A stretch of DNA of 64,000 bases, from positions 372,001 to 436,000 of the forward strand of contig NZ_RSEC01000061.1 in assembly GCF_003937945.1 (NCBI RefSeq). Reading direction: 5' to 3'. Positions 1 to 7,106 of this stretch are shown here, piece by piece; the stretch's first letter is position 1, and the number at the start of each line of letters is the position of its first letter. Both the position numbers and the translations under genes were made by a program. This stretch comes from Amycolatopsis eburnea (GTDB lineage: Bacteria; Actinomycetota; Actinomycetes; Mycobacteriales; Pseudonocardiaceae). The notes beneath the pieces are model-generated. The model ran no database searches, was not told the origin of the DNA, and worked only from the letters and a program-made list of their open reading frames with translations.

Positions 1-393
1 GAACACGGCCTCGGCGAGGACGAGGAGGTTGCCGTTGTCGTGCGGGCGGTCGCCGCGGTACCAGTCGGGGACGAGCCGGGCGAGCACCGGCACGAGCGGG
101 TCGAGTTCGGGCGCCGCGGGCGGGTGGCCGCCGCGGAAGTGCGAGAGCAGGGCCTCGGCCAGCGGCCGGAACGGGACCATCGGCCCGATCGAGCTGGCTC
201 GCCCGCGCAGCACGGGGAGCCCGGTCGCCAGTGCCCGCGCGGCGACGTCGGCGGCGAGCCGGGACTTCCCGATCCCGCCCTCGCCGACAAGGAAGAAGGC
301 CCCACCGTGGTCGGTGCGGGCCTTCTCCAGAGCCTGGGACAGCGCGCCGAGCTCCCTGTCGCGCCCGATCAGGCGCGTCGATCGGATGCCCAT
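1..393 (-). CDS. LuxR/LAL-type ATP-binding regulator, N-terminal fragment
   Basis: Only the first 131 codons lie in the window. The protein opens with the typical leader of large ATP-binding regulators (RLIGRDREL), followed by a Walker A P-loop GEGGIGKS at residues 37-44 and then an AAA/STAND-type ATPase region. LAL-family and related regulators have this N-terminus and a C-terminal LuxR helix-turn-helix, which would lie beyond the window edge and is not seen. The ATG at 393 is used; an in-frame GTG at 402 is also possible. It is on the same strand as, and 69 bases downstream of, the lanA1 precursor gene, so it could be a pathway-specific activator of the lanthipeptide-like locus or of the divergent NRPS operon. 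That role is inferred from position only. Confidence 0.75.
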   Translation of the reverse strand, partial: MGIRSTRLIGRDRELGALSQALEKARTDHGGAFFLVGEGGIGKSRLAADVAARALATGLPVLRGRASSIGPMVPFRPLAEALLSHFRGGHPPAAPELDPLVPVLARLVPDWYRGDRPHDNGNLLVLAEAVF

Positions 394-462
394 CGCGGTC
401 ACTATATCCGGACGGACCCCCTCCGGGCGTAGGTCGAAATACCGACGCCCGGGTCCGTCTCA

Positions 463-636
463 CTATCCGGGGAACGCGCCCGTGACGACCGTGATGTCCA
501 TCGTGGTCAGGGAGTTCTGGCTGACCCGCGCCGCCTTGCCGGACAGCGCGTGGTTGCGCGCGCCCGTCCGGGCCGACGTCGGGAGGGTCAAGTCGCCGAT
601 CGGGTTGTCCGTGCCGGCGAAGTCGTGCTCGGTCAT
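463..636 (-). CDS. lanA1: Cysteine-free LanM-associated precursor peptide 1
   Basis: This 57-residue peptide is too short for ordinary gene calling, but it has a GGAG ribosome-binding site about 9 bases before its ATG and closely resembles the next gene. It starts MTEHDF, has an acidic leader containing IGDLTLP, then TGARNHALSG, and then a Ser/Thr-rich tail with RVSQNSLTTMDIT that ends in FPG. The SG after HAL is a plausible double-glycine-like leader boundary. There is no cysteine anywhere, so a LanM acting on it could dehydrate Ser/Thr but could not form classical lanthionine from Cys. It is the third precursor downstream of lanM. No dedicated LanT protease/transporter is visible nearby. 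Confidence 0.72.
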   Translation of the reverse strand: MTEHDFAGTDNPIGDLTLPTSARTGARNHALSGKAARVSQNSLTTMDITVVTGAFPG

Positions 637-680
637 GCAGGTGGCTCCACTCTCGGTAGTCGTACGGGGTTAAACGGAAG

Positions 681-851
681 CTATTCGGCGAAGGCGACGG
701 TGAAGACCGGCGTGATGTCGAGGGTGCTCAGGCTGTTCTGGCTCAGCCGCGGCGCCTGGCCGGACAGCGCGCGGTTGCGGGCGCCGGTGCGGGTGGACAC
801 CGGGAGGGTCAGGTCGCCGACGGGGTTCTCGGGGAAGTCGTGCTCGGTCAT
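681..851 (-). CDS. lanA2: Cysteine-free LanM-associated precursor peptide 2
   Basis: This 56-residue peptide is nearly collinear with precursor 1. It begins MTEHDF, shares VGDLTLP and TGARNRALSG, and has the tail RLSQNSLSTLDIT followed by a hydrophobic end (VAFAE). Leader and proposed core are both conserved between the two peptides, with substitutions concentrated in the last ten residues, as expected of a small precursor family processed by one enzyme. Cysteine is absent; the predicted core holds six Ser/Thr residues. A GAAGG sequence lies about 10 bases before the ATG. It sits between precursors 1 and 3 on the same strand with gaps of about 40 bases, indicating one transcript with lanM. 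Confidence 0.74.
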   Translation of the reverse strand: MTEHDFPENPVGDLTLPVSTRTGARNRALSGQAPRLSQNSLSTLDITPVFTVAFAE

Positions 852-889
852 GGGATTCGCCTTCGGTGCCGGGGGATGGGGGAAAGGAG

Positions 890-1069
890 TCAGAGAGCGA
901 AGGTGCCGTTGGTGACGACCGTCGGCGAACCGAGCGTGTCGAGCGTGACGCCGGAGAGCCGGGGCCGGGTGCCCGCGAGCGCCTGGTTGCGCGCGCCGGC
1001 GTGGTTCGCCTGCGGGAGCACCAGGGCGCCGACGGTGGCTTCGGCGGTCTCGGTCGTGGTTTCGCGCAT
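890..1069 (-). CDS. lanA3: Cysteine-free LanM-associated precursor peptide 3
   Basis: This 59-residue peptide is the most divergent of the three and lies 32 bases after the lanM stop. It starts MRETTTETAEATVG, keeps the leader element VGALVLP and the GARNQALAG boundary motif, and has a core beginning TRPRLSGVTLDTLG and rich in Thr. The retained GARNxALxG block and the R-L-S / T-L-D spacing tie it to precursors 1 and 2 although the leader start differs. It has no cysteine. AGGAG lies about 9 bases before the ATG. The same frame is open far upstream through the lanM region, but only this terminal segment has a ribosome-binding site and family similarity. Confidence 0.74.
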   Translation of the reverse strand: MRETTTETAEATVGALVLPQANHAGARNQALAGTRPRLSGVTLDTLGSPTVVTNGTFAL

Positions 1070-1101
1070 CGGTGGTTCTCTCCTCGTGAAGGTGGGGCGG
1101 A

Positions 1102-3969
1102 TCAGCGGGTCGGGGCTTGCAGGAGCAGGGCGGACGGGACGCGGGGGCCGAAGCCGAGGCGCAGCAGGCCGTAGCCGATGCCGGCCAGGCCGGTGAGCAG
1201 GCCGGGGGAGGGCACGCCGTCCGGGGTGCCGCAGCGCGCGCCGTCCTGTTCGACGGCGGTCAGCAGCAGGCCGGTCCGGGTGGCGAGCGCGGCTTCCGCG
1301 CCGGCGTGGCCGGTCTCGGCGAGCACGCCGAGGACGTCGGTGATGCCGGTTTCGCCGTGGCAGAGCGACAAGTCGCGCAGCGGTTCCTGGGCGGCGAGGC
1401 GCCGGACCTGCTCGTCGAGGCCGCCGAGCACGTCGGGGTCGCCGGCGTAGGCGAGCACCTGGCCGGCCAGGCCGGAGCACCAGCCGTGCCCGGTCGCGGC
1501 CTTCGCGGGCGGCAGCGTCGCGGTCTCGCGCGGGTGCCCGGACAGGGCCCAGTCGACGCCGGCCGCGCCGTGCGCGAACCCGGGGTCGGCCAGGTCGGGG
1601 TCGATGGACCGGCTCGCGAGCTCGGCCGCGTAGGCACCGGCGAGCGCGGTGGCGGGCTCCAGGCCGGTCTGGGTGGCGACCGAGCGCAGCGCGACCAGCC
1701 CGCCGGCCAGCCCGGTGGTGAACCGCGGGGACGTCCGCGGTGTCGGGGCCGGCATCACCGCGACCGTGCGGGCGCAGAGGTCCAGCAGGTCCGGCCGGTC
1801 GAGCAGCCGCGCGAGGCGGGCCGCGGCGTAGGCGACGCCGCCGAGGCCGAGCAGGCCACCCGGCCCGGCCGCTTCGGCGAGTTCCGGGTCGGCTTCGAGC
1901 GCGGAAACCAGCGACGGCAGACCGGAAATCGCCTTGCCGGCCAGGTCCCGGTAGCGGTCGATGCCGGTCAGCTCGGCGAGCTGGGCGAGGAACAGCGCCA
2001 CGCCGGGGTAGCCCTCGCCGAGCCCGCCGCCCATCGGCAGCACGGTCCAGTACTTCTCGTCGACCAGCTCCAGCCCCACCCAGTTGACGCGACCGCCGGC
2101 CGTGCAGGCGCGGGCGATGATAGCGTCGGCGACCCCGCACGCCGCCGAAAGCAGGTGCGCGGGCTCGGGGGTCTTGCTCGGCAGGATGCCGTCGCTGACC
2201 CCGCTGCCGGCGTGCGTCTCGGCGTCCGGCCGGGTGGCCAGCGCGGCGGAGATCAGCCACTCCTGGTCGCGGCGGTCGATGGTGGTCATGCCGGCGACCT
2301 TCGCCCGCACCGACGCCAGCGGCGTCGTGCCGAGCAGCCCGGCCAGCCGGTTGCGCTCGGTGTCCCAGACGTCGGCGGAGCCGGGCTCGCCGGTGAACAT
2401 CGGGACGTCGCCGGCCCACAGGTCGGTCAGCTCCGCGGCCACCAGCGCGCGGCGGACGTCGTCGGTGCTGTCGTCGTGCAGCAGCCCGAAGGCCTCGTCG
2501 CGCGCGGCCGCGTCGGCCAGCAGGGACGGGTGCGTGGTCTCGTCGAGCAGCCGCGTGTAGAAGCTGGTCGGCCGGACCAGCACGCGGATCCCCGCGCCGG
2601 CGCAGCTTTCCAGCAGCGCGGCGAACTCGGTCGCGCCGGCGGCGATGGCGTCGTACCCGGCGCGGAACCCGGCCAGCAGCGCGGCGCCGTGCTCGGCGGG
2701 CTCGACGTCGACGCCGCCGAGGGTGGGCCGGTTGACGCCGGTGCCGACGCTGCCGGGCACCCGGACCAGCCGCATCCGGTCGGTGCCGGCGTCGAGCCAG
2801 TCGACGCGCTCCAGCGCCGGGGCCGCGGCGCGGCCGCCGCCGAGCCCGGAGATGTCCACCGCGCCGTGCTCGCCGACGATCATCTGCGGCAGCAGCATGG
2901 TCCGGTGCACCGAGCGGGCGAGCAGCTCCGCGGCCGGGTCGGTTTCGGTGCTTTCGGCCGGCAGCACGGGCTGGAACAGCGTCTCGATGTCGATCAGCAC
3001 CGGCTGGTCGCCGGCCGCGATGATGTTCTCGAAGTGCACGTCGGTGCCGTCGAGGGCGTGCAGCAGGGCGAGCAGCACGCCTTGGCGGCGGTAGAAGCGG
3101 TCGACCTGGGTGAGGTCCGCGCACGGCCGGTGCTCGACGAACCGCAGCCAGCCGTAGCCGGGCCGGGTGAGCACGTCGACGGTTTCCAGCTCCAGGCCGG
3201 GGACGCGCGGGTTGAGCCAGCCGACCAGCGCGGTGAACGCCGTGTGCAGGTCGAGCGGACGCGGCTTGTAGACGACCCGCGCGCCGCCGGCGAACCGCAG
3301 TTCGCGGACCGCGCGGCCGCGCTGGTGCGCGTCGCCGGTGCCGCCGCTCACCTCGACCAGCGGGCCGGGGTCGGTGCCGACGAACGCGGCGAGGGCCACG
3401 CGGTCGGCGTCGAACCGGGCCAGCAGCTCGGTGGTGGCGGCGATCGCGAACAGGGACGCCTGCGCGGCGAGCCGGGCGAGCACGGGGTAGCGGTGCAGCA
3501 GGTCGGTCAGGCCGGCGGGGGTGCCGGTCCGGCGGACGAAGTCGGCGAAGCGCGCTTCCGGGGTTTCGCCGTCGAGGATCTCCTTGTGCCGCGCCCGGCC
3601 GAGCTCCAGCACCAGGGTGCGGGCGGCGAGGCCGGCCAGCTGGTGGCCGAGCTGCGCGGCGCAGCCGTCCGCGACCGAAGCGGCGTCGACGGCGGGCGAA
3701 CCCGCTGCGGCAGCCGCGATCGCGGCCCGGGCCGCGTCGGTGAAGGGCCGGAACACCCCGGCGAACGCCTCGCGCCAAGCCGCACTTTCACGTGAAAGTG
3801 CCGACCTGGGGGCCGCACTTTCACGTGAAAGTGCGGCCTCGGCGAAGTCGACCCACGCGGGGCGGGTGCCGGGGCGCCGCTCGTGCGGGGTCAGCCCGGC
3901 CGCCCACCAGGTGGGCGGGAGCGTCGTGGTCGCCGGGTTCGGCTGCGGGGGAATCACGGGATCGAGCAT
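1102..3969 (-). CDS. lanM: Class II lanthipeptide synthetase LanM
   Basis: This bifunctional enzyme of 955 residues would dehydrate Ser/Thr in precursor peptides (N-terminal DUF4135 kinase-like domain) and then cyclise them (C-terminal LanC-like domain). Dehydratase residues are visible: Lys235 in VVYKPRPLD, Asp310/His312/Asn315 in DVHFEN, and the LIDIETL segment after it. The cyclase zinc ligands are intact: Cys831 in GWCSG, and Cys870-His871 in LCHGETG. Length is normal for LanM. The N-terminus holds an in-frame duplicated ALSRESA peptide encoded by palindromic repeats. Three precursor genes follow on the same strand. With no Cys in any of them, the cyclase half has no obvious thiol substrate in this locus. 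Confidence 0.93.
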   Translation of the reverse strand: MLDPVIPPQPNPATTTLPPTWWAAGLTPHERRPGTRPAWVDFAEAALSRESAAPRSALSRESAAWREAFAGVFRPFTDAARAAIAAAAAGSPAVDAASVADGCAAQLGHQLAGLAARTLVLELGRARHKEILDGETPEARFADFVRRTGTPAGLTDLLHRYPVLARLAAQASLFAIAATTELLARFDADRVALAAFVGTDPGPLVEVSGGTGDAHQRGRAVRELRFAGGARVVYKPRPLDLHTAFTALVGWLNPRVPGLELETVDVLTRPGYGWLRFVEHRPCADLTQVDRFYRRQGVLLALLHALDGTDVHFENIIAAGDQPVLIDIETLFQPVLPAESTETDPAAELLARSVHRTMLLPQMIVGEHGAVDISGLGGGRAAAPALERVDWLDAGTDRMRLVRVPGSVGTGVNRPTLGGVDVEPAEHGAALLAGFRAGYDAIAAGATEFAALLESCAGAGIRVLVRPTSFYTRLLDETTHPSLLADAAARDEAFGLLHDDSTDDVRRALVAAELTDLWAGDVPMFTGEPGSADVWDTERNRLAGLLGTTPLASVRAKVAGMTTIDRRDQEWLISAALATRPDAETHAGSGVSDGILPSKTPEPAHLLSAACGVADAIIARACTAGGRVNWVGLELVDEKYWTVLPMGGGLGEGYPGVALFLAQLAELTGIDRYRDLAGKAISGLPSLVSALEADPELAEAAGPGGLLGLGGVAYAAARLARLLDRPDLLDLCARTVAVMPAPTPRTSPRFTTGLAGGLVALRSVATQTGLEPATALAGAYAAELASRSIDPDLADPGFAHGAAGVDWALSGHPRETATLPPAKAATGHGWCSGLAGQVLAYAGDPDVLGGLDEQVRRLAAQEPLRDLSLCHGETGITDVLGVLAETGHAGAEAALATRTGLLLTAVEQDGARCGTPDGVPSPGLLTGLAGIGYGLLRLGFGPRVPSALLLQAPTR
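3782..3838. repeat. Two copies of a perfect palindrome inside lanM
   Basis: The 20-base palindrome GCACTTTCACGTGAAAGTGC occurs at 3782-3801 and again at 3815-3834; the second copy extends to a perfect 28-base palindrome at 3811-3838. The copies are 33 bases apart, an exact number of codons, and read in frame as ALSRESA twice in the poorly conserved N-terminus of LanM. It looks like a REP-type intergenic repeat that has entered and duplicated within a tolerant coding stretch. Confidence 0.9.
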
Positions 3970-4368
3970 GCCAGCGGGTGACGCCGGTTACATGGGGGTG
4001 CTACGCCCGCATTCCCGCGCGGCATGGGGGCGCTCTGGGGGCTCATGGGGGATCGAGCGGGAAAACGCCTGGTCGCGAAGTGGGGGATGGGGCCGGGTGG
4101 ACGTGGCGGTTGGGCCGTTCGGCGGGCGGGTTCCCGGGGGCAGGAACGCGGGGTGCGCCACCCGTCCGGGGCACCCGGCACCCAGGACTCCGCGAACGCG
4201 CGCGCGGCCGCGACGCCCGCGCGCGAGGCGGACCGGGGTGGGCGGGCGGCGGGGGAATGCGGGGCCGCCGCACCCATGTGCGCCGGGCGCCGGCCGATGA
4301 CGATTCGTCGTGAGAAGTTCGCGGCCCGCACCGCGGACGTTCCCCGAACGCACAGGGAGCGACGCACG
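3970..4368. promoter_or_regulatory. Divergent intergenic region between lanM and the NRPS operon
   Basis: About 400 bases separate the divergent starts of lanM and the mutase operon, so promoters for both must lie here or very near. The stretch is extremely GC-rich and repetitive in G runs. I found no convincing sigma-70 promoter, no cobalamin riboswitch core despite the B12 enzyme downstream, and no small ORF with a good ribosome-binding site. A small inverted repeat ACGATTCGTCGT at about 4300-4311 is the only obvious symmetry. Confidence 0.5.
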
Positions 4369-4854
4369 ATGACCACCTTCCAGATCGAGCAGACCCCGGA
4401 CCGGCCCGCCGTGTCCGCGGGGTCCCCGCTGAAGTTCGTCCTGTCCAGCGTCCAGTCCGACTCGCACATGTGGAACCTCGTCGCCCTCCAGCTGATCATG
4501 GAGGAAATGGGCCACGAGGTGGTCAACCTCGGCGCCTGCGTCCCGGTCGAGCGGCTGCTGGCGGCCTGCCGCGCCGAGCGGCCGGACTGCCTGGTGATCA
4601 GCACCATCAACGGCCACGGCCACGTCGACGGCGCCCGGGTGATCTCCGCGCTGCGGGCCGACGCCGTCCTGGCCGGGCTGCCCGCCGTCATCGGCGGCAA
4701 GCTCGGCGTCCACGGCGACGCCAACAGCGCGCTGGAGGCCGAGCTGCTGGCGCTGGGCTACGACGCGGTGTTCCACGTCGGCGCCGGCGATTCCGGCCAG
4801 GCGATCGAGTCCTTCCGCGAGTTCGTCGCCGCGAACATCCGGACCTTGCGGTGA
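4369..4854 (+). CDS. Glutamate mutase (methylaspartate mutase) B12-binding small subunit
   Basis: This 161-residue cobalamin-binding subunit is expected, with the next gene, to rearrange L-glutamate to (2S,3S)-3-methylaspartate by an adenosyl radical mechanism. The fold is recognisable: a first strand ending in SDSHMWN supplies the base-off His ligand, followed by VVNLGACVP, VISTINGHG and IGGKLG, the order found in the glutamate mutase sigma subunit. The usual DxHxxG motif reads DxHxxN here, a deviation from the family. The start is the ATG at 4369. Its stop overlaps the GTG of the large subunit by four bases, which implies translational coupling. It is the first gene of the NRPS operon and so probably supplies a methylated Asp or Asn building block. 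Confidence 0.88.
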   Translation: MTTFQIEQTPDRPAVSAGSPLKFVLSSVQSDSHMWNLVALQLIMEEMGHEVVNLGACVPVERLLAACRAERPDCLVISTINGHGHVDGARVISALRADAVLAGLPAVIGGKLGVHGDANSALEAELLALGYDAVFHVGAGDSGQAIESFREFVAANIRTLR

Positions 4855-6092
4855 CCGCTGCCCGGTCGGTGTTCAGCGCGTTCGTGGCCGAGCACCGCCG
4901 CCGCCGGACGCTCGTCGTCCAGCCGCGGATGGGGTTCTCCGACCCGGCCGCGATGCGCCGCGGGCTGCACGCGGTGGCCGGGGCCGGCGTCCCGGCGGTC
5001 GGCACCGTGACGCTCGACAGCTACACCCGCACCGGGCAGCACGACCTCGCCGCGATGTCCGTCCAGTCCGGGGTCCCGCTCAACGGCTTCCCGCTGGTGG
5101 CACTGGGGCCTTCGGTCACCGCCGGGCTGGTGGCGGACCTGCCCGGCTTCCCGGTCCAGGTGCGGCACGGCTCGGCGCAGCCCGAAGACATCTTCGCCGT
5201 GATGCTCGAAGCCGGCCTCGACGCCTCCGAGGGCGGGCCGGTGTCCTACTGCCTGCCCTACAGCAGCGTGCCGCTGCGGACGGCGGCGAAGGCGTGGTCG
5301 CGCTCGGCGTCGCTGCTGGCCGGGCAGGCGGTCGACTGCCACCTGGAGAGCTTCGGCGGCTGCATGCTCGGCCAGCTGTGCCCGCCGGGCCTGCTCGTCG
5401 CGCTTTCGGTGCTGGAGTGCCTGTTCTTCGCCGAGCACGGCGTGCGCAGCGTGTCGGCCAGCTACGCGCAGCAGACGAGCCCGGAGCAGGACGCCGAAGC
5501 GCTGTGGGCGATGCGGCGGCTGTGCGAAGAGGAACTGTCCACTGTGGACCACCACCTCGTGCTCTACACGTACATGGGGTTGTTCCCGGAGTCCGCGTCC
5601 GGGGCGCGGGAGCTGGTCGCCGAGAGCGTCCGGCTGGCCGTGCGCACGGGCACCGAGCGGCTGATCGTCAAGACCACCGCGGAAGCGCACCGGATCCCGA
5701 CCGTCGAAGAGAACGTCTCGGCGCTGCAACTGGCGCACGCGACCGCGCGCTCGGCACCCGCGCCCGCCGCGCCGCCGGGGGAGACCGAGGTGTACGCCCA
5801 GGCGCGGCTGCTCGTCGACGAGGTGCGTTCGCTCGCCCCGACGCTGGCCGAGGCGCTGCCGGCGGCGTTCGAACGCGGACTGCTCGACGTCCCGTACTGC
5901 CTGCACCCCGACAACGGCGGCGAAACCCGGTGCGTGCTCGACGACGAAGGCCGCCTCCAGTGGTGGCACACCGGCCGGATGCCGCTGCCGCCCGCGCTGG
6001 GCGGCCGCCGCGGCCACGACCGGGTCAGCGCGACCCGGCTGCTCGCCGACCTGTCCTACCACCGCCGACGGCTCGACCCGGTCCTGTCCTGA
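4851..6092 (+). CDS. Glutamate mutase (methylaspartate mutase) large catalytic subunit
   Basis: This TIM-barrel subunit (413 residues from GTG 4851) binds substrate and adenosylcobalamin. Family features include LVVQPRMGFSD near the start, the substrate-binding arginine in VQVRHGS, EGGPVSYCLPY, LGQLCPPG and RLIVKTTAEAHRIPT. It is somewhat shorter than the clostridial MutE enzymes (about 480 residues). The open frame extends upstream, but the GTG overlapping the small-subunit stop is the natural start. Paired mutase genes of this kind occur in friulimicin-type lipopeptide and vicenistatin pathways, where they make 3-methylaspartate; the same role is inferred here. The residue pair WWHTG near the C-terminus belongs to the extra family tail. 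Confidence 0.88.
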   Translation: MTAARSVFSAFVAEHRRRRTLVVQPRMGFSDPAAMRRGLHAVAGAGVPAVGTVTLDSYTRTGQHDLAAMSVQSGVPLNGFPLVALGPSVTAGLVADLPGFPVQVRHGSAQPEDIFAVMLEAGLDASEGGPVSYCLPYSSVPLRTAAKAWSRSASLLAGQAVDCHLESFGGCMLGQLCPPGLLVALSVLECLFFAEHGVRSVSASYAQQTSPEQDAEALWAMRRLCEEELSTVDHHLVLYTYMGLFPESASGARELVAESVRLAVRTGTERLIVKTTAEAHRIPTVEENVSALQLAHATARSAPAPAAPPGETEVYAQARLLVDEVRSLAPTLAEALPAAFERGLLDVPYCLHPDNGGETRCVLDDEGRLQWWHTGRMPLPPALGGRRGHDRVSATRLLADLSYHRRRLDPVLS

Positions 6093-6122
6093 ACCGCCCG
6101 ACCAGCTGGGAGTGAGAACGCC

Positions 6123-7106
6123 ATGGAGTACACCGATCCGCCGGACCCGCGCACGCACCTGACCGCGGAGCGCACCCGGCACGTGCTGGGCCTGCAGCAC
6201 AAGCTGCTCGCCGAGGCGCGCGCGTTCCTGGGCGCCCGCGGCTTCACCGAGCTGCTGCCGCCGGTGATCGGCCCGGTCACCGACCCGGGCGGCCGCGGCG
6301 CGAAGCAGGTGGACGTCGACTTCTACGGTCACCGCTACAAGCTGATGACCAGCGCGATCCTGTACAAGCAGGCGTCGCTGCTGGGCTTCCCGAAGATCTT
6401 CTACGTCGCGCCGAACGTCCGGCTCGAACCGCTGGAGACGGCGAACACGAGCCGGCACCTGGCCGAGTTCCACCAGCTCGACGTCGAGGTCGCCGGCGCG
6501 TCCCGCGACGACGTGCTCGACCTGCTGCAGGACCTGGTGGCGCACGTGGTGCGCCGGGTCGTCGAGGACGCGGGCGACGTGCTGGAAGCGCTGGGCCGTG
6601 ACTCGGGCGCGTTCACCGACCTGCTCGGCGGCGCGTTCGGCAGGCTGGCGCACGCGACCGCCGTCGAGACGCTGCGCGAGCTCGGCCACCCGCAGAGCGC
6701 GGACGCCGAGATCGACTGGGCGGGCGAGGCGATCCTGTCGGAGAAGCACGCGCGGCCGTTCTTCCTCGTCGACTACCCGAAGGGCTCGCGCGGGTTCTAC
6801 GACCGGGAAAGCGTTTCGGTGCCCGGTGTCCTGCGCAACTTCGACCTGATCGCGCCCGAGGGGTACGGCGAGCTGTGCAGCGGCAGCGAGCGGGAGCACG
6901 AGTACGGCCGGATCGTCACGCGGATGCGCGAAACGGGCGAGAACCCGGCGAAGTACGCCTGGTACCTCGACCTGGTCCGGTCGGGGATCCCGGCGAGCGC
7001 GGGCTTCGGTCTGGGCATCCAGCGGTTCACGCGGTACGTGGCCGGGCTGGACTCGGTGTGGCAGGCGACGGCGTTCCCGAAGCTGCCGGGGGTGGTCTCG
7101 CCGTGA
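6123..7106 (+). CDS. Class II Asp/Asn-tRNA synthetase-like asparagine synthetase paralogue
   Basis: This protein of 327 residues has the catalytic core of aspartyl/asparaginyl-tRNA synthetases but no N-terminal OB-fold anticodon-binding domain. Motif 2 is clear (NVRLEPLETANTSRHLAEF), and motif 3 is GFGLGIQRF near the C-terminus with the ATP-binding Arg. Free-standing cores of this type include the archaeal asparagine synthetase related to AspRS, which activates Asp as aspartyl-adenylate and amidates it with ammonia. Lying between glutamate mutase and the NRPS, it could amidate 3-methylaspartate to 3-methylasparagine; that is inference. The gap from the mutase is 30 bases, and its stop overlaps the next GTG by four bases. 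Confidence 0.8.
   Translation: MEYTDPPDPRTHLTAERTRHVLGLQHKLLAEARAFLGARGFTELLPPVIGPVTDPGGRGAKQVDVDFYGHRYKLMTSAILYKQASLLGFPKIFYVAPNVRLEPLETANTSRHLAEFHQLDVEVAGASRDDVLDLLQDLVAHVVRRVVEDAGDVLEALGRDSGAFTDLLGGAFGRLAHATAVETLRELGHPQSADAEIDWAGEAILSEKHARPFFLVDYPKGSRGFYDRESVSVPGVLRNFDLIAPEGYGELCSGSEREHEYGRIVTRMRETGENPAKYAWYLDLVRSGIPASAGFGLGIQRFTRYVAGLDSVWQATAFPKLPGVVSP

Noticed and set aside
890..3778. Long minus-strand ORF of 962 codons in another frame than LanM
   Set aside because: Composition is Arg/Pro/Ala-rich nonsense typical of a high-GC shadow frame across lanM. Only its last 59 codons (890-1069), with their own ribosome-binding site, are a real gene, precursor 3.
4043..4273. Small minus-strand ORF in the divergent intergenic region
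   Set aside because: It is Pro/Arg-rich with no ribosome-binding site and no resemblance to the precursor peptides; judged chance.
3970..4368. Cobalamin riboswitch ahead of the B12-dependent mutase
   Set aside because: I looked for the B12 box and the conserved core and found neither in the leader.
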